Of a stretch of DNA of 64,000 nt, positions 42,176 to 51,118 are shown in pieces. A program made the translations under genes and the position numbers. The stretch is from NCBI GenBank assembly GCA_034189325.1, contig JAXHUM010000116.1, positions 106,098-170,097 on the forward strand, in the 5' to 3' direction. How positions within the stretch are numbered: position 1 is the stretch's first letter; the number at the start of each line of letters is the position of its first letter. The notes below the pieces were generated by a model. The model was not told where the DNA came from. It did no database searches and saw only the letters and a program-made list of their open reading frames with translations. This DNA comes from JAXHUM01 sp034189325 (GTDB lineage: Bacteria > Desulfobacterota > DSM-4660 > Desulfatiglandales > Desulfatiglandaceae).

Positions 42176-42595
42176 GTGAATCGTTTGCCGTCAATAGGTT
42201 TGAAGCTGGCTCATATCGGGGGACCTCTCAAAGGGAAAACCCAGGAGTTCTTTGACGTTGAGATCTCCATAGGGCGACACCCTTCCTGCGAAGTCCGGTA
42301 TTCAGGAGAGATCAATGTCATCTCCAGGAGGCATGCCAAGATTGTCAGGGAGGGCAATCGCTTCAAACTGATCGACCTTAGCTCCAATGGGACCTATGTG
42401 AACGGCGAAAGGATCAAGACAACTTATTTGAGCAACGGAGATGTCTTGACTTTTGCCAAAAATGGTCCTCGAGCCAGTTTTTCAACCCAATCTCAGGATA
42501 GCGATGACACGCCTTCCGGCGGTCCCTCTCCGCCCCAAAAACAACCATCTGCGAGTGTTGACAATAGGAAAAAGATGACGAAGAAGTCGTTGTGA
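42176..42595 (+). CDS. FHA domain protein
   Basis: A 139-residue protein that is mostly a forkhead-associated domain, a phosphothreonine-binding module: SIGRHPSCEVR, ISRRHAKI and LSSNGTYVNGERI contain the usual Arg, Ser-Arg-x-His and Asn residues. The last 35 residues are a polar disordered tail. It starts with GTG with GGGAG upstream. Its phosphorylated partner is unknown; the kinase-like protein at 13148-15490 is far away and catalytically dead. Confidence 0.85.
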   Translation: MNRLPSIGLKLAHIGGPLKGKTQEFFDVEISIGRHPSCEVRYSGEINVISRRHAKIVREGNRFKLIDLSSNGTYVNGERIKTTYLSNGDVLTFAKNGPRASFSTQSQDSDDTPSGGPSPPQKQPSASVDNRKKMTKKSL

Positions 42596-42687
42596 AGAGC
42601 TTTCGATCTTTCTGTGTAATCCTGCCCGACCCTGCCCCTTTCTTCTCCCACGACAAGCGTCTTTGCCCGCCTATCCAGGTAAAAATA

Positions 42688-42716
42688 TTGACAAAATGTT
42701 TTATTTAGCCTATTAT
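42688..42716 (+). promoter_or_regulatory. sigma-70 promoter for ugd
   Basis: TTGACA (42688-42693), exactly 17 bases, then TATTAT (42711-42716) in an AT-rich patch. The predicted start near 42723 leaves a leader of about 120 bases before the GTG of ugd. Confidence 0.7.
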
Positions 42717-42842
42717 AGATAAATAAAGCTTAATCTTATACGTTTCTAGCATTGTATGCATTAGGATATCTTCGTAGAGAAATTAGGAGAAGGGTTGAGG
42801 GAACCATAGCATTTTACATGAGATCAAGGGGTTGAACTTACA

Positions 42843-44156
42843 GTGAAAATAGTCATTTTAGGGACGGGTTATGTAGGGCTTGTGTCAGGAGCCTGTTTTG
42901 CGGAATTCGGCCACCATGTTGTCTGTATTGACAAAGATCAAGACAAGATCAATGCTCTTGAAAGCGGGAGTATTCCGATCTACGAGCCGGGACTCAAAGA
43001 GATAGTCCAAAGGGGTGTGTCGGAAAGGAGACTGTTTTTTGAGACCGGGCAAGAGAAGGAGATCGGTACGGCGGACGCAGTCTTCATTGCTGTTGGAACA
43101 CCTACATCCAGAAGGGGAGATGGCTATGCAGACCTGACCTATGTTTACCAGGCAGCCAGAGATCTGGCCCCCTTTTTGAATGACTATACTGTTGTCGTGG
43201 ATAAGAGTACGGTCCCGGTGGGCACGGCCCGTCAAGTAAAGCGGGTCATAAAGGAGACAAATCCGGATGCGGACTTTGATGTAGCATCCAATCCTGAGTT
43301 TCTAAGGGAGGGCTCGGCCGTTGGTGATTTTATGCGACCTGACCGCGTGGTGCTTGGGGTGGAGAACGATCGCTCAAAGGAAATCCTCAAACGGATCTAC
43401 GAGCCACTCTATCTGATCGAGACTCCGATGGTGATTACAGATCTTGAAACAGCAGAGCTTATCAAATACGCGACGAATGCTTTTCTGGCTACAAAGATAA
43501 GTTTTATCAATGAGATGTCAAATCTATGCGAAGCCGTGGGCGGCGATATCTCAGATCTGGCCAGGGGTATTGGGCTGGATGGCCGGATCGGCAGGAAGTT
43601 CCTCCACCCCGGTCCAGGGTATGGGGGATCCTGCTTCCCCAAGGATACGCTTGCCCTGGTACGTGTAGCACAGGAACATGGAGCGCCTTCTCGGATCGTT
43701 GAGACCGTCATAGAGGTGAACGCGGCCCAGAAGGCGAAGATGGTCCAGAAAATCCGGAAGGCCTTTGGTGGTACTGAGTCGGGAAAGACCATCACTGTGC
43801 TGGGACTGACCTTCAAGCCTGAAACCGATGACATGAGAGAGTCACCCTCCTTGACGGTTTTGCCTGCCCTAGTGGAAAAGGGCGCAATAGTGCGTGCCCA
43901 TGACCCCCAGGGGAGATCGGCCGCAATGGAGTTGATGCCTGAGATGGAGTATTTTGAAGATCCCTATGCGGCATGTGAGAACGCGGATGGTGTGGTGCTG
44001 ATGACGGAGTGGAATCAATATCGTGCCCTAGACCTAAGAAGAATCAAGGCCGTCTTGAAAAATCCGATCTTTGTGGATTTGAGAAACGTGTATGATCCAA
44101 AGCTGATGTCTGAACTGGGGTTTTTTTATACATGCCTTGGAAGGGAATGCAAATGA
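42843..44156 (+). CDS. ugd: UDP-glucose 6-dehydrogenase
   Basis: A 437-residue enzyme oxidising UDP-glucose to UDP-glucuronate with two NAD. ILGTGYVGLVSGACFAEFGH (4-23) binds NAD, NPEFLREGSAV and the catalytic cysteine in GPGYGGSCFPKD near 260 are present, and GLTFKPETDDMRESPS follows. It starts with GTG. Its product is the substrate of the UDP-glucuronate epimerase at 57093, so both probably serve an exopolysaccharide or capsule route. Confidence 0.95.
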   Translation: MKIVILGTGYVGLVSGACFAEFGHHVVCIDKDQDKINALESGSIPIYEPGLKEIVQRGVSERRLFFETGQEKEIGTADAVFIAVGTPTSRRGDGYADLTYVYQAARDLAPFLNDYTVVVDKSTVPVGTARQVKRVIKETNPDADFDVASNPEFLREGSAVGDFMRPDRVVLGVENDRSKEILKRIYEPLYLIETPMVITDLETAELIKYATNAFLATKISFINEMSNLCEAVGGDISDLARGIGLDGRIGRKFLHPGPGYGGSCFPKDTLALVRVAQEHGAPSRIVETVIEVNAAQKAKMVQKIRKAFGGTESGKTITVLGLTFKPETDDMRESPSLTVLPALVEKGAIVRAHDPQGRSAAMELMPEMEYFEDPYAACENADGVVLMTEWNQYRALDLRRIKAVLKNPIFVDLRNVYDPKLMSELGFFYTCLGRECK

Positions 44157-44198
44157 TACCCAGCAGGTTTTCAATATCTAGAAAGAGATAGAGGCAAA

Positions 44199-45458
44199 AT
44201 GGGTGCGCTTTCTATTAACGATTTGAACGGCCCACGCAGTCGGGTTTCTGATCAGGAGAGTTCGGAGAAGGATCGCAAAAAAGCGGAAGAAGCTCTCCTT
44301 GACAGCCGACAGCAGCTTTACCAGGCGCAGAAGATGGAGGCCCTTGGGACCTTGGTGGCTGGGGTGGCCCACGAAATCAACAATCCCCTTGGCCTTATAA
44401 TTTATAATATCCCTCTCTTTAAGAAAGTCTGGAACGATATCCTGCCTTTGATGGAAGAGCATGCCAAAAGGGATCCGGACAGAAAATATGGCGGCTTGAC
44501 ATTTGATTTTTTGCATGAAAACTTCAACGGTCTCCTTTCAGACGTAGATATGGCTGCCAACAGGGTCGCCAAGATTGTGACGGATTTGAAGAATTTCGCG
44601 AGACAGTCGAATGTTCTCAATAAGAGAGTGATGCAGATCAACACTGCCGTGGAAAATGCCGTTCGACTGGCCAAAACGACTGTTAGAAAATCAGGCGTTG
44701 ACCTTGCAGTCCGTCTTGGGGAGAATCTTCCTTCATTTCAAGGAGACCTTCAGAGTATTGAGCAGATTGTCCTGAACCTGGTCATTAACAGTATTCAGGC
44801 GATTGATCATAGCCGAGGTAAGGTGGAAATTGTTACTGGATTCCAGAAGGATGACGGACATTTGTACCTCTTGGTCAAAGACAACGGGCGCGGAGTCTCT
44901 CAGTCAATTGCCGATAAGATTTTTGATCCGTTCGTTACTGACAAGCTGGCTCAGGGAGGAACAGGTCTCGGTTTGTCGGTGACCTATAGCCTGGTGAACG
45001 CCCATGATGGTAAGATCTCATTTGAGAGTCATGAAGGGGCGGGGGCAACTTTCCGAGTTACCTTCCCTACCATCATGAGACGAAAGGCGGCCAAGATTCT
45101 TGTCGTCGATGATGATGTCTCGATCCGACGGTTTCTAACGGAGGCCCTTGTGAAGGACCAGCCTTATCTGGTCGATGAGGCATCAAACGGGATAGAGGCC
45201 TGCATAAAATTGGGGACTTATCGCCCGGATCTCCTTATTCTGGATATGTTTATGCCTGAGATGGATGGTCTGGAGGTATGTCGCACCATAAGGGCAGAGC
45301 CGAAATTATCCAGAATGAAGGTGATCATTACGACAGGCTTCCCAAATCACCCAAAGGTGAAAGAGGTGGTGTCTTTGGGATTTGCCGATATATATCGCAA
45401 ACCCTATGACTTGTCTGAGTTTCTAAAGATAGTGGGCAACATCCTTTCCCAACCGTAA
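44199..45458 (+). CDS. hybrid histidine kinase with C-terminal receiver
   Basis: A 419-residue cytoplasmic hybrid kinase. After a short coiled linker, HisKA carries GVAHEINNPLGL (His near 57), and HATPase has NLVINSIQAI, DNGRGV and GGTGLGLSVTYSLV. A receiver domain at about 300-415 has VDDD, the phospho-Asp in LLILDMFMPEMDG and the KPY lysine. It has no sensor or membrane domain, so it must receive its signal from a partner. It lies 27 bases before a sigma-54 activator, the probable output. Confidence 0.9.
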   Translation: MGALSINDLNGPRSRVSDQESSEKDRKKAEEALLDSRQQLYQAQKMEALGTLVAGVAHEINNPLGLIIYNIPLFKKVWNDILPLMEEHAKRDPDRKYGGLTFDFLHENFNGLLSDVDMAANRVAKIVTDLKNFARQSNVLNKRVMQINTAVENAVRLAKTTVRKSGVDLAVRLGENLPSFQGDLQSIEQIVLNLVINSIQAIDHSRGKVEIVTGFQKDDGHLYLLVKDNGRGVSQSIADKIFDPFVTDKLAQGGTGLGLSVTYSLVNAHDGKISFESHEGAGATFRVTFPTIMRRKAAKILVVDDDVSIRRFLTEALVKDQPYLVDEASNGIEACIKLGTYRPDLLILDMFMPEMDGLEVCRTIRAEPKLSRMKVIITTGFPNHPKVKEVVSLGFADIYRKPYDLSEFLKIVGNILSQP

Positions 45459-45485
45459 CAATGGCGTAAGTGCTGTAAGAGCTCA

Positions 45486-46880
45486 ATGGAATCAATACCC
45501 AAAAACGATACCCCGATTCTAGTCGTGGATGATGACATAGGCCTGCTTTCAAGCATCAAGGCCACGTTGGTCAGCGCAGGAATGCCTGAACCGGCTGTGG
45601 TCTCAGATAGTCGACGTGTCATGGAAGTGATCAGGGAACATCGATTCTTGCTGGTATTCCTGGATCTGATTATGCCCCATGTAGGCGGTATGGATCTCTT
45701 AAAACAGATCAAAAAAGACTTGCCTGACATGGAATGTATTATCGTTACGGCCGTGGATGATGTGGCTTCCGCCGTCGAGGCCATGAAATACGGGGCCTAT
45801 GACTACCTGGTCAAGCCCCTTAATAGTGAAAAACTCATCATCGTCGTTAACCGCGCTCTGGAAAGGTACAGTCTGAAACGGGGTCTGGCCCTTTTTGAAA
45901 AGAAACAGAGATTGTCGGATCTTCAACATCCTCAGGCCTTCCAGGATATGATTGTTGAAGATGAGGCAATGGCCTTGGTCTTTCATCAGGCGGAGGCTGT
46001 GGCCCCTACAGATTACAGTGTTGTGATTTCAGGTGAATCGGGTACCGGTAAGGAAATGTTGGCCCAAATTATCCACAAGCTGAGTAGTCGTTCAAACAGA
46101 GATTTCTTGGCCGTCAATATGGCTGCTTTCAGTAAGGCCCTTTTCGAAGATGAGTTCTTCGGGCATTCTAAAGGGGCCTATACCGGAGCTTCAAACGAGA
46201 AAATGGGTTTTTTTGAGACAGCTCAAGGGGGCACTCTCTTTTTAGATGAAATAACCGAACTTGAATTATCATTGCAGGGGAAACTCCTCCGCGTCATCCA
46301 GGAGGGAGAACTCTATCGGCTGGGAAGCACAAAGATAAAGAACATTGATGTAAGAATCATAACTGCCACAAATCGCGATATCAACGAGGAGATAGAAGAG
46401 GGCAATTTTCGGGCTGACCTGTTTCACCGCCTGAATATGTGCTACATAGAGGTCCCTCCTCTCAGGGATAGAAAAAGAGATATTCTCCCTCTGGCCCGCC
46501 ACTTTCTAAAAAAACATGCAGAGAAAAACCAAAAGGAGATTCACTCCATTGCTCCCGACCTGAAAGAGACTCTGCTGGGCTATTCATTTCCAGGGAATGT
46601 TCGGGAACTTGAAAACCTCATAGCTTCTTCTATCCTTTTAGAGAAGACCGATACCCTCAGTCTCTCTTCGGTTCGCGGTCTGGCCCCTTATCCCGAGTCT
46701 CCCGAAGCACCCCACTACCCCTTGCTTCCGATGGCCCAGATGGAAAAAGAGCATATACTCCGTGTACTGGATGCGGTGGACGGCAATCGTACAAAGGCCG
46801 CCAAGATTCTTCAAATCGGCCTGAGAACGCTCCAGAGGAAGTTGAAGCTTTATAGCGAACCGACAGATACGCCAAAGTGA
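45486..46880 (+). CDS. sigma-54-dependent response regulator (NtrC family)
   Basis: A 464-residue activator: receiver (1-120, phospho-Asp in VFLDLIMPHVGG), AAA+ domain with Walker A GESGTGKE, the sigma-54 contact loop GAYTGA (a common variant of GAFTGA), Walker B GGTLFLDEI and the R-finger region FRADLFHRLN, and a Fis-type helix-turn-helix NRTKAAKILQIGLRTLQRKL at the end. It drives genes from -24/-12 promoters. Its targets are unknown. One such promoter in the window is before amt, but this pair and that gene are not linked. Confidence 0.94.
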   Translation: MESIPKNDTPILVVDDDIGLLSSIKATLVSAGMPEPAVVSDSRRVMEVIREHRFLLVFLDLIMPHVGGMDLLKQIKKDLPDMECIIVTAVDDVASAVEAMKYGAYDYLVKPLNSEKLIIVVNRALERYSLKRGLALFEKKQRLSDLQHPQAFQDMIVEDEAMALVFHQAEAVAPTDYSVVISGESGTGKEMLAQIIHKLSSRSNRDFLAVNMAAFSKALFEDEFFGHSKGAYTGASNEKMGFFETAQGGTLFLDEITELELSLQGKLLRVIQEGELYRLGSTKIKNIDVRIITATNRDINEEIEEGNFRADLFHRLNMCYIEVPPLRDRKRDILPLARHFLKKHAEKNQKEIHSIAPDLKETLLGYSFPGNVRELENLIASSILLEKTDTLSLSSVRGLAPYPESPEAPHYPLLPMAQMEKEHILRVLDAVDGNRTKAAKILQIGLRTLQRKLKLYSEPTDTPK

Positions 46881-47180
46881 CAGATGCTTGATATCCTGTC
46901 GCTCCTCATATAACCCCTTGGAAAACCAGATGAATATCTTATAGCTCCCTTGTAGGACATGCCAATCTGACGTGAAAGCACACCCTATGCACGATCTTTT
47001 CTCATTCCCCACCTTTACCACATAGTCCAAGTTAACTGTAACTGCCTGAAAATTAAGTCTAAATCGGAGTTCAATAAAAAGCCAATCTTCATTGGCACGA
47101 ATCATGAAATTGGTCAGCACAGCGCATAAGCGTTGATGTTGGCCCGAGATATTCCACATTAATAATTTTGAAGCATATAG
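46881..47180. other. intergenic region upstream of the c-di-GMP leader, 300 bases
   Basis: It must carry the promoter of the riboswitch transcript. A TGGCAC at 47094-47099 tempts as a sigma-54 -24 element, but no matching GC occurs at the right spacing. No convincing promoter or gene was found; a long open frame on the - strand is not protein-like. Confidence 0.4.
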
Positions 47181-47275
47181 CTCGAAAAGGCAAACCGCTC
47201 AAAAAAGCGGGACGCAAAGCCTCTGGCCTAAGTCCCAAGAGGCGTTTGGGGATATGGTAGCAGGGCTGCCGGGCG
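47181..47275 (+). ncRNA. cyclic di-GMP-I (GEMM) riboswitch aptamer
   Basis: The conserved GEMM core is unmistakable: AGGCAAACC, a short hairpin, GGGACGCAAAGCC, then CTCTGGCCTAAG and the 3' stem ATGGTAGCAGGGCTGCC with its GNRA-receptor helix. These match the Vibrio Vc2 aptamer in order and spacing. It lies about 60 bases before the surface protein gene and should sense the second messenger c-di-GMP. Confidence 0.93.
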
Positions 47276-47282
47276 AAGACAG

Positions 47283-47331
47283 CACCTCTCAATGAGGCCT
47301 GTTTCGCACGGAAACAATCATTGAGAAGGTG
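47283..47331 (+). promoter_or_regulatory. ribosome-site-masking hairpin of the c-di-GMP riboswitch
   Basis: CACCTCTCAATGA (47283-47295) pairs with TCATTGAGAAGGTG (47318-47331) with a single bulge, and an inner TGTTTC/GAAACA stem closes the loop. The 3' strand contains the Shine-Dalgarno GAGAAGGTG just before the ATG at 47337. This indicates control of translation initiation; no T-run follows. Whether ligand binding opens or closes it is not readable. Confidence 0.75.
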
Positions 47332-47336
47332 TTGAA

Positions 47337-50243
47337 ATGGAAAAGCAAAGCCGGATTTCATCCCGCTCATCCAACCTATTTTCTCCACAACAGGTCTCTT
47401 TCCTGGGAACCTTAGCGGCCGTCGCCGTAATTATGTTTTTCTGGTTTTTGGGAACTGCCCATGCATTGGATGTGACCCTTTCATGGGATGCCAACACAGG
47501 TGATATTGCCGCTTATAGAGTCTATTATGACACAGACAGCGGCGTGCCCTACGAGGGCTCAACACAGGAGCATAGCTCGCCCATTACGGTCAACGTTGTG
47601 GATCTTGAAGACCCGAATAATCCACAATATGTAGTGGTCGGTTTGGCCAATGATAGTGCCTATTACTTCGCAATCACAGCCGTTGACAGCCAAGGCCAAG
47701 AGAGCGGTTATTCCAATGAGGTCTCGACCGTTTTGATAGAGAGTTTCACGGCTACGCCTTCCAGCATTGACGAGGGAGGGTCTTCCACCCTTGCCTGGAC
47801 CCTATCGAACGCTAACTCAGCATCCATTGATAACGGCATCGGTCAAGTAGATCCTGACAGTGGGACGCGAGTGGTGTCACCGGTGACCACTACCACCTAT
47901 ACCCTGACCGCTCTAAATGATTCCGGGGGCAGTGTCAGTTCATCCGTTACCGTTACAGTGAATGAGGTGAGCTATCAAAGGCCAGTGGGCGGATACAGCT
48001 CTGACAATGTGATTCCGGCGAATCAGGTAAGTCAATCTACCAGTGGAGACGGGGTCCTGACCATCAATTTTAAGATAAAGGATGCTGAAAGCGATTCCTG
48101 CATTCTGCACACCTTCCAGTACAGTACCAACGGTGGAAACACCTGGAATACACCGACTAATGGCGACAACTCAAATTGCCTGAGCAGTGGGTGGGAAGAT
48201 AACAACGGGGCCAGGTACAGTTCGGCAACAGACTTTGCAGGAGCGGAAATCCACACTTTTACATTCAATACGAGGCATCAGGATGTCAGCGGTCTGGCAG
48301 GTACGGAACAGAGTGATATTCGAATTCGATTCGTACCGAACGATAGCCTGAATGATAGTCTCTTGCCGGTAACATCTGAAAGCTTCGGCATAGACAACCT
48401 CTCTCCTGTACTTAGTAATATGACTTGCGACGATGATCCGAGTCATGTTGATGTTGGGGTTTTGACGCTTACCGCCTCCTTTGGTGAGGCCTTGAGAACG
48501 GCGCCCACGATTACTATTGATCGGCCCAGTCCCATGTCGACGATCGGTCCAGTCAGCATGAGCGGATCGGGTAGTGTTTGGAGCTACGAAATCGCCATTG
48601 GGCAACACAATGAAACAACCGTGATTGACGGTATAAATACGATTACTGTGTCAAATGCTACGGATGCGGCGGGCAATACAATGTCGGCCGACTCCAGCAA
48701 TATGTTTATTACCGACACAGAAGACACGGATGGCGACGATATCCGAGACTATGAAGATGCAGATGACGACAACGATGGCCTGCCGGATGTCTGGGAAACC
48801 GCATACGGGCTAGATCCCCTGAACAGCGACGGAGTCAACGGTAGGGATGGTGATCCTGATGGGGATGGCTGGTCTAATTATGAAGAGTTTGCAAACAGTA
48901 CGGAGCCCAATAATGAGAACTCCTTTCCCGAGGCATCACCTCCTCAGGTTCTGCAGACCATACCTCACGATGGAGCTGGCATAGGAGAGGACTCCACCCG
49001 GATTTCCAACAACGCCTCGATCTGCGTATTGATCGAAGACCAAGAGGGTATTGATATTACAGATCCGAACAGCATCCTGTTTAGGATCAGCGACGGATTA
49101 ACAGGTCAATATTCAAGAAACCTGGGTGATCCCTGTGTAAGAGTCGTCAAGCTTACGGAAGATGCCGATGAAGAGGTAAGCAGACTGTGGGTGGTGTATG
49201 ACCGGGCGAGTGAATCTGAAATAGACATTTATGCCTTTGACGCTGTAGTGAGGGCTGAGATTGAGGTCTACGACAGGAGGAGCGCCTTTATTGATCCTCC
49301 TCTGAGCTTGGAATTTGGAGTGGAATCAGAAAGTGAGCACATGGAAGCCAATGATCCCAATAATCTCCCGGAGACCCAAGATGTGTCCCCTGACGATCCT
49401 GATCTTGATGATTCGCTTTATGCCTATGATTCAGGAGTGGAAGTGATTAGTGGTGATCTGAGAGGAGCCAAAATAATCTTTGGCAGCGGCATGCCGGTTG
49501 AACCGACATTCGGCCCGACCAATGAGATTCCACCTCTTGATGTGTCCGGCGCGTATCAGCCGATGAATCTTGAGCCTCCTAGCGTGTTTGATCCCCCTGT
49601 CAAAATATTCATCCCCTATCCTAATCATGAGGATGTCAGTGACCTTAATATCTTTCTGTTTAATGGAACCGAGTGGGTCCTGGCCTGTGATAGCGCCGGT
49701 AATGTGCAGCCTGGGGGGGAAGGTTGGATGATTCCAGGCTCCCGGGTCAACCATAATAGTGGAAACCCATCAGCCATAGAGATAAAGGTGTATCATTTTT
49801 CTGCTGTGCAGGCAGGATACGCACCGCAATATGTAGACTCTCCCGACGCCGTCAATGAAACAGGTGGAAAGAGCGGATGCTTTATTGCGACCGCCGCTTA
49901 CGGCTCTCTGTTTGAAAAGCATGTGAGAATCCTCCGACAATTCAGAGATGTCTACCTTCTCAAAAACGGACTGGGAAGGGCGTTTGTCAATTCCTATTAC
50001 AGACACTCACCTCCTGTTGCCGATTTCATTGCCAAACATGAGGGGATGCGTTTTGCTGTCAGATGTTATTTGGCTCCTATTGTCGGTATGAGCTATGTGG
50101 CGCTTCACACCAGCCCTCTTGAAAAAGCTCTTCTGTGTTTACTTATATTCAGCCTGCTGGCGGAGGGTTTCATTATCATCAGGAGATGGAAAGGGCCTCG
50201 TCAGGCCAATAGAGAACTCGTGAACGAAAGTTCCGGAGGATAA
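47337..50243 (+). CDS. large secreted surface protein with fibronectin-like, calcium-repeat and CFI-box domains
   Basis: A 968-residue exported protein. A signal segment (about 20-42, ending near AHALD) precedes a fibronectin type III-like domain (about 43-135) and a further Ig-like domain (about 136-205). Next come a TSP3-like acidic repeat region (DTDGDDIRDYEDADDDNDG and DPDGDGWSN, about 460-520) that should bind calcium, and a beta-rich anchor-like region. The C-terminus has the box CFIATAAYGS near 847, then a hydrophobic segment (about 925-945) and a basic tail, a layout common in deltaproteobacterial cell-surface proteins. Likely an adhesin or matrix protein, under c-di-GMP control through the leader. 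Confidence 0.82.
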   Translation: MEKQSRISSRSSNLFSPQQVSFLGTLAAVAVIMFFWFLGTAHALDVTLSWDANTGDIAAYRVYYDTDSGVPYEGSTQEHSSPITVNVVDLEDPNNPQYVVVGLANDSAYYFAITAVDSQGQESGYSNEVSTVLIESFTATPSSIDEGGSSTLAWTLSNANSASIDNGIGQVDPDSGTRVVSPVTTTTYTLTALNDSGGSVSSSVTVTVNEVSYQRPVGGYSSDNVIPANQVSQSTSGDGVLTINFKIKDAESDSCILHTFQYSTNGGNTWNTPTNGDNSNCLSSGWEDNNGARYSSATDFAGAEIHTFTFNTRHQDVSGLAGTEQSDIRIRFVPNDSLNDSLLPVTSESFGIDNLSPVLSNMTCDDDPSHVDVGVLTLTASFGEALRTAPTITIDRPSPMSTIGPVSMSGSGSVWSYEIAIGQHNETTVIDGINTITVSNATDAAGNTMSADSSNMFITDTEDTDGDDIRDYEDADDDNDGLPDVWETAYGLDPLNSDGVNGRDGDPDGDGWSNYEEFANSTEPNNENSFPEASPPQVLQTIPHDGAGIGEDSTRISNNASICVLIEDQEGIDITDPNSILFRISDGLTGQYSRNLGDPCVRVVKLTEDADEEVSRLWVVYDRASESEIDIYAFDAVVRAEIEVYDRRSAFIDPPLSLEFGVESESEHMEANDPNNLPETQDVSPDDPDLDDSLYAYDSGVEVISGDLRGAKIIFGSGMPVEPTFGPTNEIPPLDVSGAYQPMNLEPPSVFDPPVKIFIPYPNHEDVSDLNIFLFNGTEWVLACDSAGNVQPGGEGWMIPGSRVNHNSGNPSAIEIKVYHFSAVQAGYAPQYVDSPDAVNETGGKSGCFIATAAYGSLFEKHVRILRQFRDVYLLKNGLGRAFVNSYYRHSPPVADFIAKHEGMRFAVRCYLAPIVGMSYVALHTSPLEKALLCLLIFSLLAEGFIIIRRWKGPRQANRELVNESSGG

Positions 50244-50258
50244 TCGCAGGAAATTATT

Positions 50259-50801
50259 ATGAAACAGCATAGAGCTTTTACATGCAATCGATTTCGGATG
50301 ATTTTAACAGGAATAAGTGTCTTGGCCATGTTGACCATCTGCCATATGAATACGGCCTTTGCAGGAGAGCAGAAAGTTGTCGTGAGGAAAGGAGTTTTTG
50401 TGGACAATCTCATCCATGGCCGTTTTCTCGAAAAGATACCGGCTGCTCTCGACATAGTCGTTGACGAAACATGGGGGAGGGTCGCCTCCATCCTTTGGGA
50501 ACCAAGGCTAAGCCTGCCGCACTACGATATTGATCAGAAGCTTGAGAGGGAAAGTACCTTGCCCGCTCTTTCCGAAAGCTGGTCCTATTATGGGAAAAGA
50601 TACCCTACTTACAACAAGAATGATCAAGTCGCATACGAACGGACGGATGATGACATGGAATTGGGAATAGTCGTCGGCATGAGGTTTCGTTTCAAGAAAT
50701 TCGACTTTAACAGCTTTCGAAGATGCATGAAAAATAACCTTGAGAGACGCGAGGCTAAAAAAGGGATGCCCTCGGTGGTCTTTTACTTTGACATACCTTG
50801 A
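50259..50801 (+). CDS. hypothetical secreted protein co-transcribed with the surface protein
   Basis: A 180-residue protein with a signal peptide (helix about 14-30, cut near AFAGE). I do not recognise its family. The mature part has no cysteine pattern beyond one Cys and a charged, tyrosine-containing middle. It starts 15 bases after the surface protein stop with AGGAA upstream, so it shares the c-di-GMP-controlled transcript and may help export or localise the surface protein. Confidence 0.6.
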   Translation: MKQHRAFTCNRFRMILTGISVLAMLTICHMNTAFAGEQKVVVRKGVFVDNLIHGRFLEKIPAALDIVVDETWGRVASILWEPRLSLPHYDIDQKLERESTLPALSESWSYYGKRYPTYNKNDQVAYERTDDDMELGIVVGMRFRFKKFDFNSFRRCMKNNLERREAKKGMPSVVFYFDIP

Positions 50802-51118
50802 TTGTCTCTCAACTTTTGGTCATTTTTCTGTCTTTCAACAAAACTCATCCAAAATCCTCCTTGAAAACCAATTACAACTGTTCTAACATTTCCACATAGG
50901 TGAGCTTTTAGATGCTCTCTTTTTCATAAGGCCCGGAAAGCCAAAGCAGAGGTTTCAGGCCGATTCTTGTGCCGGGGTCTTCAACAATTGCCCCTGTTGA
51001 TCGAGTGGCGTTTTCTGCCTCACTGAGGTAGATTTTGCCAGTTTAATAACCGGGCCCCCTCTCTTTTTGCTGCCTACATGGAGTATTTAATTATTAAAGA
51101 GGTGACTAGGAGGACTTG
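50802..51118. other. intergenic region upstream of sat/cysC, 317 bases
   Basis: It presumably holds the promoter of the sat/cysC gene. The stretch 50930-51060 is GC-richer with small inverted repeats, but I see no known riboswitch and no clear terminator. The strong AGGAGG at 51108-51113 belongs to the next gene. Confidence 0.5.

Noticed and set aside
42067..42255. A 62-codon + strand frame before the FHA gene
   Set aside because: It contains the TATAAT promoter element and overlaps the FHA gene out of frame.
47094..47110. Possible sigma-54 promoter before the c-di-GMP riboswitch
   Set aside because: TGGCAC is present but the invariant GC ten bases after GG is missing.
46638..47159. A 173-codon - strand frame over the end of the sigma-54 activator
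   Set aside because: Most of it is the shadow of the activator gene and the remainder shows no domain.
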